Assembly: GCF_024713975.1 (NCBI RefSeq)
Contig: NC_091112.1
Span: 6,820,501-6,884,500 of the forward strand
Direction: 5' to 3'
Length of the DNA: 64,000 nt
Origin: Paralichthys olivaceus
Taxonomy: Eukaryota > Chordata > Actinopteri > Pleuronectiformes > Paralichthyidae
Each line of letters opens with the position of its first letter. The stretch's first letter is position 1. The translations under genes and the position numbers were made by a program. This document shows, piece after piece, positions 30,092 through 47,529 of this stretch. The notes under the pieces are model-generated. The model made no database searches. It was not told the DNA's origin and worked only from the letters and a program-made list of their open reading frames with translations.

Positions 30092-31697
30092 TTAAACATT
30101 AATATTCAAATGTTTCCTCATCTTCTTCCACTGTGGAGGAAATGTATATTTCAAACTCCCCTTGCTAAGAACTGGATTAAAGTCCCGTCTCTTCTTTGTC
30201 ACCTCTTTTAGTTGGAAGTCAATGATCATTTGAATCATGGGAGCAGCAGGGAAGTCCATGCATATGATCCCAAGGCGCTGGTTAAGGTCCGTCTTGGCGC
30301 TCAGGTAGTCGTACAGCTGTGCGTTGATGCGCTGAGCGATGGCTCTGGGGAAGGCAAACACACCGGCTCCACTGCTGAAGGTGAGGAAGATCTGGGCCTT
30401 GTTTCCTGCAGGCGCAGCCTCCAGGTGGCCATGGACACTTTGCCATTTCTCCTCCACGTGCACCAGAGTAGGGACCTAGATGGAAAAGAAAACTTTGAAC
30501 TACCAACAAGATTCTAAAATAGTCTCCTCTGCCAAAGAGGTTATGTTTTCATCAGCATTATTTTTATGTGTATTGAGAAATTCTGTCTTTTAATTATAAT
30601 TCCTATGGTTTCCTTTTTATCTAAAAAAGCTAATTCATTGAATTATGAAAAAGAATCATAACTTTTCATACCTTCCAGTCGTCTGCTATGTCGAGGGAGC
30701 CATAGCGCATCCCCAGGTCTGGCCCAGAGAAGTCTTGCAGGATGATGAGTTTCCCTCGGGCCTCTCCCATGGTTGGCACCAGCCGGCTGTGCCACAGCAG
30801 GTCCCAGTGAGCGTAGCGGTGGATGTAGTTTACGACAGCCCCATAGATGTCATACGTCTCACTGTACTCCTCCTTTAAACGCATCAGCACCGTCTCACTG
30901 GGAAACTCTTGCAGGAAGTCAGCTACACCCTCCAGGACATGACCAAAGTGGGCCCGCTGATAGGACACCCCGTGATGGATGGTGAGGTTCCCCTTGACGT
31001 GACGCACACGGACATCCAGGAAGCGGACACCTGCTTGGAGCTGGGAGGCCAGGCTCCAGGTCTGACACTCAGCGTACACACCTCCGAACAGGGCCATGGT
31101 GTTGTGGGTCCCAGGCATGGTGACCTCAGACAGCGGCTGATCATCGGGGATACTGGCCATCCAGGACGGGTTGAGGAACTCCGGGTTGGGAGTATCATCA
31201 TAATCAGGTCTCTGAATGGCACCATAACTCAAACCAATGACGCTGAAATATAATGGAATTTGTTATAATGGTTCACCTGTTCTCAGAGAATGTCAAATAT
31301 ATATAAGATAATCGAGACAATAACTATGGAGAATAATAACCGAAATAAATATATTAGTATCTGTTAGATTTCTTATACATTAATTGTGAATATTTTCTTC
31401 ATGGCTTCATTACACTGTGTTTTTTCAGACATTTCTGTATATTTGTATATATTTATTAATTCGTCAGTATATTATATGCATATAACCTTTGACAGTCATC
31501 TGTTTTGTGGTTTAAAATGTTTGTTTTTCCTTTTCATTGTGAATCTAATTTATTGTTCAAAGTTGTTCTAAATTAAATTAAATTCTTAAAGGTGAGTATG
31601 TCTTACATTAGGAATCAGTATGACAGGACTTCACTCACCCCAGCAGGACGATCAGCTCAGTGAACATCTTCACCGGACGTCCTCTCATGTTGCTCAT
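30092..31697 (-). CDS. secreted PI-PLC X-domain phosphodiesterase-like protein
   Basis: Three minus-strand exons (31697-31639, 31242-30672, 30475-30092) join in frame to 337 residues, or 334 from a second in-frame ATG. The hydrophobic start (MFTELIVLLGVIGLSYG) looks like a signal peptide, so the enzyme is probably secreted or lumenal. The PI-PLC X domain follows. It has a catalytic His at about residue 66 in MPGTHNTMALFGG, the FLDVRVR strand with an Asp and an Arg, a second catalytic His at 109/110 (TIHHG), and the acidic/basic strand VLMRLKEEY. This matches small bacterial-type phosphatidylinositol phosphodiesterases, found as small families in fish. It has no PH, EF-hand, Y or C2 domain, unlike classical PLCs. 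The exact substrate cannot be read from sequence. Confidence 0.8.
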
Positions 31698-32345
31698 ATT
31701 TATTCCTCTGTTGTGATGACAGCGTCTATGATCAACAGAGGTAAAGACAAGAATAATACAACTGAGCTCAACATTTAATTGGATGGAATCAAAGTGAAGA
31801 AGTGTGATGGACGCACCAGCAGCTGTGCATAGTAGTAACATTTACTTAGTTTAGGGACATACACATAAATAAATGGACAGATTTTGCAAGAGGTTAGCTT
31901 TTTGGAATGCATACATTTAGTCAGTCTTTATTTTCTTTCTTCTTAGATAAATAGAAATGCTTTAAAATATGCATATATGAGAATAAACAGCAACAAACAG
32001 TGGAAATCATTTGATCCCAGTCCAGGCTGCGGTCGCTCTCCCCTCCAGGCAAATTCAATGGCAGGCCTAAAGCTTTCTAATCCCGAAACCGAAACAAACC
32101 GTCCACTGCTCCTGTGTCAAACCTGCTGATGCGTTTCTGTGGTGCTCTTGTCTGCTCCGGGTTCATACCTGAAACCTGGAGGCGTTTATCCTCAGACTGG
32201 TCCGGGTGCCTGGAGGGTGACGGACAGAGAGAGGGACAGAGAGGGAGAGAAGAGTGCAAGGGTCAGAGGCAAAATGACAGAGTCAGTGTGTCGACCCGGG
32301 ATGTTATTGTGGGAAATACCATAGAGGAGCCGAGCTGTATGTGAG
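31698..32345 (-). promoter_or_regulatory. 5' UTR exons and upstream region of the PI-PLC-like gene
   Basis: A good acceptor (TTGATCATAG) places the start of the coding exon at 31725. A candidate noncoding first exon ends at 32169 (GTTTCAG then GTATGA). The intron between them holds GAAACCGAAAC near 32086, which matches the core of an interferon-stimulated response element (GAAANNGAAA). A purine-rich GAGA tract lies at 32218-32265. Confidence 0.4.
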
Positions 32346-33141
32346 CACGCTGGGGTGCAAGTGGAGGGGTGTGTTTGTGTGTGAGGGGGTATTCATCTGG
32401 TCACGTCCCTCATTTATGCTCGGTCAGAGACTCATGGCATAATGGACTGACTTTGTGGCTGTTTAACCTTCTGTGACATTTCTATAACAACTTATTTATA
32501 AAAGCCAGTTCAGACAGTGAAGGGGAAAAGGATTAAAAACACAAAATGTGAATCTAAGCAGAGTGATTCTGTCAAAACCCAAATTTCTCACAGCTGCAGC
32601 TGACGGATTTCCCACAGTGTTGCTTATCAGTTTATAAAAGTCGGCAGAATACTGATAAGGTATCAGTGAGGGAAGGTATCGATAAGATTGTAATGATCCC
32701 AGTCGAGAAAAATGAACGAATGAATGAATGAATTTCGATTTAAGATTTAACAAAGACATATTTTTGGATATAACATAATAGTTTAAGAATTTCGTTTTGG
32801 CTTTGTTTGTCCACAGCTTTACCAAAAGGAGGTGGACAATATAACAGAGACGCAGAAGTAAAAGACATTAAGTAAAAGAAGGACGAGTACATTCTGTCAT
32901 CACAGCAGCTTCTCTGTGTAAATGATGTTATAAGTGAGTCAGCAGAATAATAAATAAATGACTTTATTCATTTTATTCACAGTGGGATAGTTCAGTCTAA
33001 TAGTTCATAAACCACCTCCAAAGATAAACTGGAGGAATGAACCAAAATAGTTTTGTGTTTGTTTCATCTTAAACAATCTTCTGTGTTTATATATTATACT
33101 GTATGATGTGTAAAATCTTGATCTGAAAAGTAACTGGTACG

Positions 33142-33214
<73 letters not shown>

Positions 33215-35630
33215 CGAGAGAGAGAGAGAGTATGGTAAAATCTGCAGATGTTTTCCCATCCTGTCTCATATCACTATGTGGGAAGTCAAACATTACACAA
33301 CAGCCTTGTCCTTGTCCTGATGAAGAGTATTTGTTCAGCTGTAAGTACAGATCTAATACCCGGAGTGTGGAGAAGAGACATTCCTGCAATACTTTTAAGA
33401 TAATAATAATCAGGTGAATTCAGGTGAGACCCAGGAAATCAAAGTTTTACAAAACCAATTCAATACTTAGCTTAAAGCTGTTTTCAGTACCAACATGCTG
33501 TTTATTAAATTTGACAGTTAAAACAATAATTGTGTGGGATGATTTATGTCTGAAGCCTATGAGGTCAATGTAAAATTGTATTTTAATTTCAGAGTTACTT
33601 TACTAAAGTAAAGTGCAAACAAGAGAAGACCCTGAGACTAAATGAGAGAACATTATGGCTGACGTCTCTATGTTCACTCCTCCATCACCTTCGTCACAGG
33701 AACAGGCAGCAAGAAGCTGAGGGGGAGGAGCATGTATGTTTGCAGGTGTCATTCTTCATATTACCACTAGATGATGCCAAAGTATGAAATCTCCATGTAA
33801 TACATATAGTTTCAAGTACTCCTACAGGTCCAACAGACTTTCAGAATTAGGTGCATTTTTAAATTGTCTTTTCCTCACGTTCTGTATCGTCTTTAAATTA
33901 ACTTACCGTGTGTGACCATGTTCGAGACCTCGGGAGCTGTTACCGTGGAGGATAAGTGTGAAAGACAGGAGACGCTGATCATAATGATGGAGGACATCCA
34001 GGAAGATGGAGGAGGAACTTCTGGACCATTAAAGAAAGAAAGCAATAAAATAAAGAACATATTCTCATTTATTCACCAGTTGATGAAATTAATTAATCAA
34101 CAAAAGACCTTCATGAACTTCATGAAGCATATTAGTTGCCCCGTCCTTCCATTTCTTTTTTAAACAGCTTCTGCTTACTTTGATACCAGTTGACAAAAGT
34201 GAGTAAATGTAGATGTATCCTTCACATCCTCATTCCCTATGAGTGTATTCTATATATCAGTCTTTATGTATTTACTAACTCCTACGAAAAAATAAATCCA
34301 CAGCAACACTCAGACACAGAAAATACTGACGGTGACTCTGTGTCCTGGTGATTAAAGTGCATCATTCTGTGTTTCCTGATCTTCTCTGTGGTGTGTGAGT
34401 ATCACTGATGCAGGTTTGTGTGTGGACCTGTAATTAAAACACCACAATGGAGAGGATGGCCTGTCATTCAGCATGACGCTGCAGTGCATCTGGAGGAACT
34501 GCCTCTCATCCAATCAGCACAGGGTGCATGAGTCACTTCCTCATGTTCACTCCCTTACTTGGCAGGAGGGGGCTGTCCTGTTGTTGACAACGGAGGAAAA
34601 TGGTGGAGAGCACAGTCAGACGGCTGCTGTAGAGAGAGAGAGAGAGACCAACAGTTTAATCTCTGGTGAGTAAAAATCTGCTGCCTCACTTCTCTGTAAT
34701 CTCTTATCTGATGGGAATTCTGGGTAACAGCTAAATCAGCTGGGTTTGGTGAAATGAAATTGAAAGACTGGGTGGTGGATTCATGTGTGTGTGTGTGTTG
34801 GAAATCAGGAAATGACAGAAAGAAGCTGGAAAACAAAACAGCAGCAGATCCTGGAAGTTAAAGTTAAAGGTTCAAAACAGCTGCTGAGGGTTATTAAAAC
34901 TGGTGAAGAGGATGAATGAAGGTCTCAACCTGTAGACGTCTATTTCAGGTCTTTCTTGTGTTACTAATCAAGTCACACCCACTGTTCCTGAGTATTTTGT
35001 CCTGCAGAGCAGCATTGAGGAGGATGATTAATGCCCAAACTATGACAAACATTCATAACAGTTGGATTTAGGTGTCCTCTGTAATACTGGACCTTAGTTA
35101 TAGCAATCATGATAATTCGCATTCCGAAATGTTTGCTGGTCATCCTAGTTATTTGTGATATATAAGTTTAACAACAAAAATTTTATTCGATTCAATTTGA
35201 GAAATTATGATGAATATATTTTTCTATTTTCTGCCTTTTTTTAAAAATAACGGCAGATTTCAATAATAATCAAACTATTAATTCCTTCCGTTCCTCCCTC
35301 AGCTCACACGTGTCAGCTGAGTGTGTATCCCGACAACACAAGCCCACACTGTGGGCGACCGGTTGTGAGTAACATAAGCGTGAAAGACGACACCTTTGAC
35401 AATACGGCGCAGCAGCAGCTGGTGACATGTGGGCTGCAGGCAGAGCAGCCACATATGATGTTAAGTCTAAGCAAGAAGAGGAAACATTTGATTCGGACCT
35501 AGTTTTGAGTTAAAATGTGATTTTACTGTCCACAAAGGTTGTGATCAGATGTTTGACTTTTCCTTTTACCTCTCCAGTCTCCAGACTCACTTTGTGTGGA
35601 CCCTAAAGTGGCAGAAGAAAAGCACCAGTG
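32346..35630. other. gene-poor gap with microsatellites and possible rapunzel leader exon
   Basis: No protein-coding gene is convincing here. The open frame at 33912-34163 shows no family resemblance and has no splice context. A segment from about 34440 ends at a clear donor (ATCTCTG then GTGAGT, 34672/34673). A pyrimidine-rich acceptor CCTCTCCAG lies at about 35578, so a spliced 5' UTR for the rapunzel-like gene is plausible. A TG microsatellite lies at 33145-33211. Confidence 0.4.
33145..33230. repeat. long (TG)n plus (GA)n microsatellite
   Basis: About 33 uninterrupted TG units are followed, after a five-base spacer, by about seven GA units. This is the longest dinucleotide run in the window. 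Confidence 0.95.
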
Positions 35631-36317
35631 ATGGCTGATGCAGCACAGATTAAGAAAACTGCAGCTAAGGTGCTGTGCTGTGTGGAGAAGGTGTCTTCTT
35701 TCGCCTCCTCCATAGACCCCATCTTCGGCATCGTCTCCTCCCTGGTCGGGGTGGCTCGCAAGGGCCTGGTCGATGACGAGACCCACGCTCTGGACAAGGA
35801 CTTCACGGAGATCCGTACCAAGCTTGAGACCATCTCACACAAGAACCTGCAATGCCTGAGGAAGATCCGCATCGATGAGGTGAACGAAACCTACGGCAAG
35901 TACGAGGAGTACATCAAGCACCAGTACACGGCCTTCAACGAGATGGTGGCGCAAGTGAAGAAGGACCCGGACAAGACCCAGCAACACATGGAGAAGTTTG
36001 AGAAGATATACGAGAGAGACAAGAGCGACTTGAGCCTGAACGTGTACTACAGCGGCGTGATGGGTACAAAGACGCTGTTTGGAAGATCCCTGCTGAAGGT
36101 GTACATGGAGAACTGCGATGGTGACCTCGAGATCATGGAGCACCGCTGCTCACACATCGCCCACCTGTTCCACATGGGCCTCATCGCACTCATGGCCTAC
36201 ACAGCTGTTACAGAGGACGATGAAGACGAGGTGCGAGACAAGTGGGCGAAGAGGGTGGAGGACATCCAGGGGAAGATGCAGGAGGTGCTCAGTCAGTGCA
36301 AAGACAAGTCGACCTGA
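35631..36317 (+). CDS. rapunzel-like protein
   Basis: A single uninterrupted exon encodes 228 residues, starting MADAAQIKKTAAK at ATG 35631; an in-frame GTG one codon upstream is not needed. The N-terminal block EKVSSFASSIDPIFGIVSSLVGVARKGL and the later ISHKNLQCLRKIRIDEVNETY and GDLEIMEHRCSHIAHLFHMGLIALMAY match the fish rapunzel (rpz) family. Zebrafish rapunzel is named for a skeletal and fin overgrowth mutant; the biochemical role is unknown. The protein looks mostly alpha-helical, has no signal peptide and ends in a charged tail. These genes usually occur in clusters, but only one copy is in this window. Its coding sequence is notably GC-rich against AT-rich flanks. A poly(A) signal lies at 36582. 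Which family member this is cannot be settled here. Confidence 0.85.
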   Translation: MADAAQIKKTAAKVLCCVEKVSSFASSIDPIFGIVSSLVGVARKGLVDDETHALDKDFTEIRTKLETISHKNLQCLRKIRIDEVNETYGKYEEYIKHQYTAFNEMVAQVKKDPDKTQQHMEKFEKIYERDKSDLSLNVYYSGVMGTKTLFGRSLLKVYMENCDGDLEIMEHRCSHIAHLFHMGLIALMAYTAVTEDDEDEVRDKWAKRVEDIQGKMQEVLSQCKDKST

Positions 36318-37045
36318 ACATGGACCAACAGAGAGGGAACTTTCTCTGGGTCTGACGGTGACAACACGGGGATCATCGTCTGTACTCTCAGCTGTGGACC
36401 AATGAAAAAAGATTATATTACAACGTAAATATATATAAAAACCAAAACTATGTTTGCATTTGTACAATTGAGCTGCACTTGATATTGTTTTCTCAAAATG
36501 TCATCATTTGTCCAGACTGTTATTGTTTATTATTGTTTCAAAGAGACCACTGTTTGTTTCAGCTGCTTTGTGCTACAAACCAATAAATGCTGATGTTTTA
36601 TACAATCTCCTCAATTAAAATGCATAAACTATCAGTTTAGTAAGTGGTATTGTGAAATAATTTTTATCTACTCTAAAGTTTATGTTTAAGTAAAATTTGC
36701 AATAAGGGCATACCTCTGAATTCAGAATGTAATAATACTTTTCATCATCCGTAATATATATAACACCAATAGTATGTACTGCCATTAATAATATAATTTA
36801 TAACTTTATATGTCGGACTATGTATTCTTGCAGCACATACAAATCAGTCTCCTCTGGAAAAAAAAGTTAAGTCAGTCCAAACTATTTCAAACCTCCTAAA
36901 TATCATTTTAAATTCTCATTCTTATTATTTATTATGTTTTCAAATAATAATTTCAAATTGAAGAAGCCAGGAGAAGTTTGGGGAAAATTAATTTACAGTA
37001 ATTTTATATGATGAAACAACAACACATGGACACAACATCTTGTGC

Positions 37046-37093
<48 letters not shown>

Positions 37094-37180
37094 ACTGAGT
37101 CCCCCTCACCACCAGAGTTCTCTGTTTCCTGATCTGAAACGTGATTCCTCGGTCGGTCTCTGCAGCCCTTCCCCAAAATG
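36318..37180. other. rapunzel 3' UTR and AT-rich gap
   Basis: The 3' UTR runs to a poly(A) signal at 36582-36587. The rest is AT-rich without recognisable genes, apart from the TG repeat at 37047-37092. Confidence 0.5.
37047..37092. repeat. (TG)n microsatellite
   Basis: About 23 TG units lie just upstream of the CG-rich krit1 leader region. Confidence 0.95.
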
Positions 37181-43031
<5,851 letters not shown>

Positions 43032-44000
43032 GAACTGCCGGAAGAAACCAACAGCTGCCAAACATCCCTGTGCAGATTCTTCTCACGCTGACTTTCATCA
43101 CCAGCTATAAGGACAGAGATCAGCCAGCTCCTCCACATGTGGAATATTAGGCTCAACATTATCGTTCACAACTTCAAAATGTGTATTTTGACAGGTCATA
43201 CATTTTCATGTCATGTAAATATATTGATTATTTAATTTGTTTTGTTTTAATAAACTGCCTGATGTATGGATGAACTTGTTTTTGAACTATTTAAACCACA
43301 AGAGCTGCAGATCAAATATCTTTAAATTGATAATTAAGAGGGGTTGCTTTGCATCATCTGGGATATACTAGTTTGATATTTAATAAAACAGATATTAGAT
43401 TATTACATCTTTAGATAATTAGAAAATAGTTTTATAGCGAACATAGAGGCTGCATTCTAAATACTGAGCTCTTCTTGTAATGGCACTAAAAGTAGAAATA
43501 CATTAGTGATATGGGCAAAAATATAATCCAGATAAGACATTTTCACATCAGTCAATAATTATCCCAATTAATGTCACATGATTATTTCTTTTAAATTTAA
43601 AGACACGTTTATATGTTTTCACTGTTTGTACAATGCACACATAATACATCAATATATGTTTGACATAATGCTACTGATGAAAATTATATATTATAACTAC
43701 AATACTACATTTAACACATTTAAATTTTGATTTTTCAGTTGAACACTGATTTGACCTAAAACATTTTAAAACATATTTAGATTTTGAACGTGACTGTGTT
43801 TTGGTTGAGCTGATAAATAAACTGATTTAATGGAACCTTAACACTGATCAGCCTCAAACTACAGCTGATCACTTCCTGTTCTGAATAAACAACATGTCAG
43901 GAATATTTCTTTAACAATAAGATGAAGTTGAAAGCAGCAGAAACACCGGACTGTTGGAGAATCTACACGTTTCAACAGAGATTTCCCGGGAAAAAAAAAA
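43032..44000. other. krit1 3' UTR and AT-rich spacer
   Basis: The krit1 3' UTR ends near the AATAAA at 43249. The following 700 bases are AT-rich and hold nothing recognisable. In mammals LRRD1 lies between KRIT1 and CYP51A1; no leucine-rich-repeat coding sequence is present here. Confidence 0.55.
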
Positions 44001-44019
44001 AACGCACAACCGAGTGCTC

Positions 44020-44340
44020 GCCCTGTCGGGAGCGGTGACGTCATATAGCAAGACATGGGTTCAGGTAGTGCCGGCCAATCACGGCGGCGGCTGCTTGACG
44101 GACACGCGGCGAGCAGCCAATAGGAGGGCTGCGTTGGTCAGGCGGGGGCAGGACCAGAGCTGACAGGTAGAGATGCTGGAGGAATATCTCGGGGTGTCCC
44201 GAGCGCGAGCCGCAGAGCAGGGGCAGCTGTTAGCCGTTAGCTGCTAGCCGCTAGCTGTTCTCGAACTCCCTCCTCGCTCACTCGCAGAGCGGCTGCTCCA
44301 GGATCAGTGTCCGAGGGAAACTTGTCATCCTGCAGCCGAC
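44020..44340 (+). promoter_or_regulatory. cyp51a1 promoter with CRE and CCAAT boxes
   Basis: This CG-rich region lies immediately upstream of the start codon. TGACGTCA, a perfect cAMP response element, is at 44036-44043. CCAAT boxes lie at about 44075 (GGCCAATCACG) and 44117 (GCAGCCAATAGG). A GTTAGCCGTTAGCTGCTAGC cluster lies at 44228-44262, probably in the 5' UTR. Mammalian CYP51A1 promoters are known to use a CRE together with sterol-regulatory and NF-Y type sites. I could not point to a convincing SRE by eye. Confidence 0.65.
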
Positions 44341-47300
44341 ATGTCGATGCACTTGTACCAGCTGAGCAGCAAGCTGCTCGGGGACACTGTGGGCAAAGTG
44401 AACGAGAACCTGACCTCGGTGGTTCTGGCCGCCTCCGTCATCACCCTCACTCTGGGATATGTCTCCAAGCTGCTGCTCAGACAGGCCTCCTCTGGACCGG
44501 ACCCGGTGAGTGAGCGCGACGAGCGAAGCCCAGCGAGACTTCGTGACGCTGTGAACACTCACGGTGCTTTGTGTCTTGTTCCCGCAGAAACATCCACCGT
44601 ACATCCCCTCCAGCATCCCCTTCCTGGGTCACGCCATCGCGTTCGGGAAAAGTCCCATTGAATTTCTGGAAGATGCGTATGAAAAAGTAAGTAGAGACAA
44701 AAATAGGAATAAATAATGATACTAAATGTTAGTGACTGTTTGTGGTCACTTTATATATTTAATATAGTTTATAGTTGTATAAAACATTTTTATTTTCTAA
44801 AGTTACCTTCTAGTTTTTATAAAGTTTTTGTATATACGATTAGCACGGGTTAACTTAACACAGATCTATATTTATTTTCTCTGCACATTTTCTGCAAATA
44901 TTTAATATTCCTTCACATTTTTAATTCCTCTGTATATATTGAAATCGTATGCAAATGTTTAATTTCTCTGTAAAAGTTTAATTTTGCTTCAATTGTTTAA
45001 TTTAATTTACTTTATTCCTCTGTACACATTTAAATTTACATTCATCTCAGGTGTGTGTGTGTAATAAGATACAAACATTCATATTAGTCCATATTGTAAA
45101 ATTATCACAATAAATGTCACATAATTATTTAAGACTGAAAAATAAAGTAAAGCAGAGGAGGAATAAATTGTCTCTGATTTATTTTCTGCTGACCCTGGAG
45201 CAGTCTTGTAAATCCTCTGCTGTCCTCTCAGTACGGTCCAGTCTTCAGTTTCACCATGGTGGGGAAAACGTTCACGTACCTGCTGGGCAGCGAAGCAGCG
45301 ACGCTGCTGTTCAACAGCAAGAACGAGGACCTGAACGCAGAGGACGTCTACTCCAGACTGACCACCCCGGTGTTTGGCAAAGGGGTCGCCTATGACGTGC
45401 CGAACCCCGTGAGTCGTATATACAAAAATATAAAACAACAAAAGTTCTGACTCTGTATCAAATCAGCTGTTACACACACTTTCTGTCACATGTTGCAGAT
45501 CTTTCTGGAGCAAAAGAAGATGTTGAAGACTGGACTGAACATCGCTCGTTTCAAAGAACACGTGAAAATCCTCGAGACAGAGACCATCGAGTATTTCGAG
45601 AGATGGGGAGACAGCGGAGAGAGAAGTAAGATCATTTGCAGATCACTTTATCACTTCAAACTATATATTTAAACGTTGAATCAGACTGATTTGGATTGTT
45701 GCTGTCACGTCAGACCTGTTCGAGGCCTTGGCCGAGCTGATCATCCTGACAGCCAGCAGCTGCCTCCACGGGAAGGAGATCCGCAGCATGCTGGACGAGC
45801 ATGTGGCTCAGCTCTACGCCGACCTGGACGGAGGGTTCAGCCACGCTGCCTGGCTCCTGCCCGGCTGGCTGCCTCTGCCCAGCTTCAGGTGGGACACATC
45901 ACACACAGTCAACGCCAAACCTGCAACAGGATATGAAAGAAAGACAAATCCCTGAACAAGGGCAATGACACATTTCAATACAAGCAAAGTTAAAAAACTA
46001 AAGATTTGAATTACCTTTTCCAGGAGGAGGGACCGAGCTCACAGAGAGATCAAGAACATCTTCTTCAAAGTGATTCAGAAACGCAGGAAATCTGGAGAGA
46101 AGACTGACGACATCCTTCAGACGCTCGTTGATGCCACCTACAAGTAAGACACCTTCACTCACCTGTGTCAACATCTCAATCTGTCTGAACAAATCCCTAA
46201 ACTGCACCATTTCTAAACCCCTCCCCCCAAAAGAGATGGACGGCCCCTGAACGACAGCGAGATTGCGGGGATGCTGATCGGTCTGCTCCTGGCAGGTCAG
46301 CACACGTCCTCCACCACCAGCGCCTGGCTGGGCTTCTTCCTGTCCAGAGACAAATCTCTGCAGGAGCGCTGCTACGCTGAGCAGAAGGCCGTGTGCGGAG
46401 AGGACCTGCCTCCTCTGGACTTCGATCAGGTAAGAAAGGAATCCCTGTGGCGTCCCCCCCCTCCTGGCTGTAGAGCTGTACTGCAGTAACCAACCAGTGA
46501 CGGTGTGATGAAGTGGTTAGGTTACTACAGTGGATCAAGTTATACATTTAAGCCCACTGAATACACCCCCCCCCCCCCTCCTGTCCTTTTCAATTTATTG
46601 GATGAATTTATAACTTCCTCAGTAATTCTTACAAATATTCTTCAAATAAAGGCAACATTAGAAAAAAGTATTTTCTCATACATTGTCCTGGTGTCGTCTG
46701 CAGCTGAAGGATCTCAGTTTGTTGGACCGCTGTTTAAAGGAGACCCTGCGTCTGCGTCCGCCCATCATGACCATGATGAGGATGGCTCGTTCTCCACAGG
46801 TGAGTCCATCTGGCCGAGCTACGCATCATTGATTTGTCTCAGTGCCGAGTTCCTCCCTCTGGTACAGAACTCTTCATGTAACGTATTTTCACCCTTTATT
46901 TTCCTCAGACTGCTGCAGGCTACACCATCCCTGTGGGACACCAGGTCTGCGTCTCGCCGACGGTCAACCACCGTCTCCTCGACACCTGGTCGGAGAGGAT
47001 GGAGTTCGAACCCGACCGCTACCTCAATGACAACCCTGCTGCGGGGGAGAAGTTTGCCTACGTGCCATTTGGAGCCGGTGAGAAGAATAAACTTAAAACT
47101 GAATATTTTGTATGAATTAGTAAAATTGTAGTTGAACAATATAGATTTTTCTTTAGTATTAATAATTTATAACAACATACTTTAAATATTTAAGTTTTAA
47201 GAACATAATTTCAGATACTGATGTCTGTGCCAACTGTTAAATCGATCTCTTTTATTGTTTTTTTTTATTAAATCCTATGAAACAAACAAAGACATGAGTC

Positions 47301-47529
47301 AAATTGTATAAATCCAAATAAAAACAATATTTTCCTCGTCTGTATTTCAGGGCGTCACCGCTGCATCGGGGAGAACTTTGCCTACGTCCAGATCAAAACC
47401 ATCTGGTCCACTTTACTGCGCATGTTTGAGTTTGACCTGGTGGACGGATATTTCCCCACGATCGACTACACCACGATGATCCACACGCCTCACAACCCCG
47501 TCATCAGATACAAGAGGAGAAAACCGTGA
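44341..47529 (+). CDS. cyp51a1: lanosterol 14-alpha demethylase (cytochrome P450 51A1)
   Basis: This haem enzyme of the ER membrane removes the 14-alpha methyl group of lanosterol in cholesterol synthesis, taking electrons from P450 reductase. Ten exons (44341-44505, 44588-44686, 45232-45408, 45499-45625, 45714-45888, 46024-46143, 46234-46429, 46704-46799, 46909-47077, 47351-47529) join in frame to 500 residues, the usual length. An N-terminal membrane anchor (about 24-45, [18 protein letters not shown]) precedes the Pro-rich hinge [16 protein letters not shown]. The I-helix oxygen-binding motif is [10 protein letters not shown] (306-314). ExxR is E366-TLR369. The haem loop FGAGRHRCIG has its Cys ligand at 446. 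All key residues are present. Possible poly(A) signals include 48286. It is followed tail to tail by akap9. Confidence 0.97.
44870..45045. repeat. degenerate tandem repeat in cyp51a1 intron 2
   Basis: Variants of TTTAATTTCTCTGTACACAT recur roughly every 20-35 bases. The array is AT-rich, decayed and without coding potential. Confidence 0.45.

Noticed and set aside
33912-34163. Plus-strand 83-codon frame starting with an ATG
   Set aside because: No homology recalled, no splice or promoter context, AT-rich second half.
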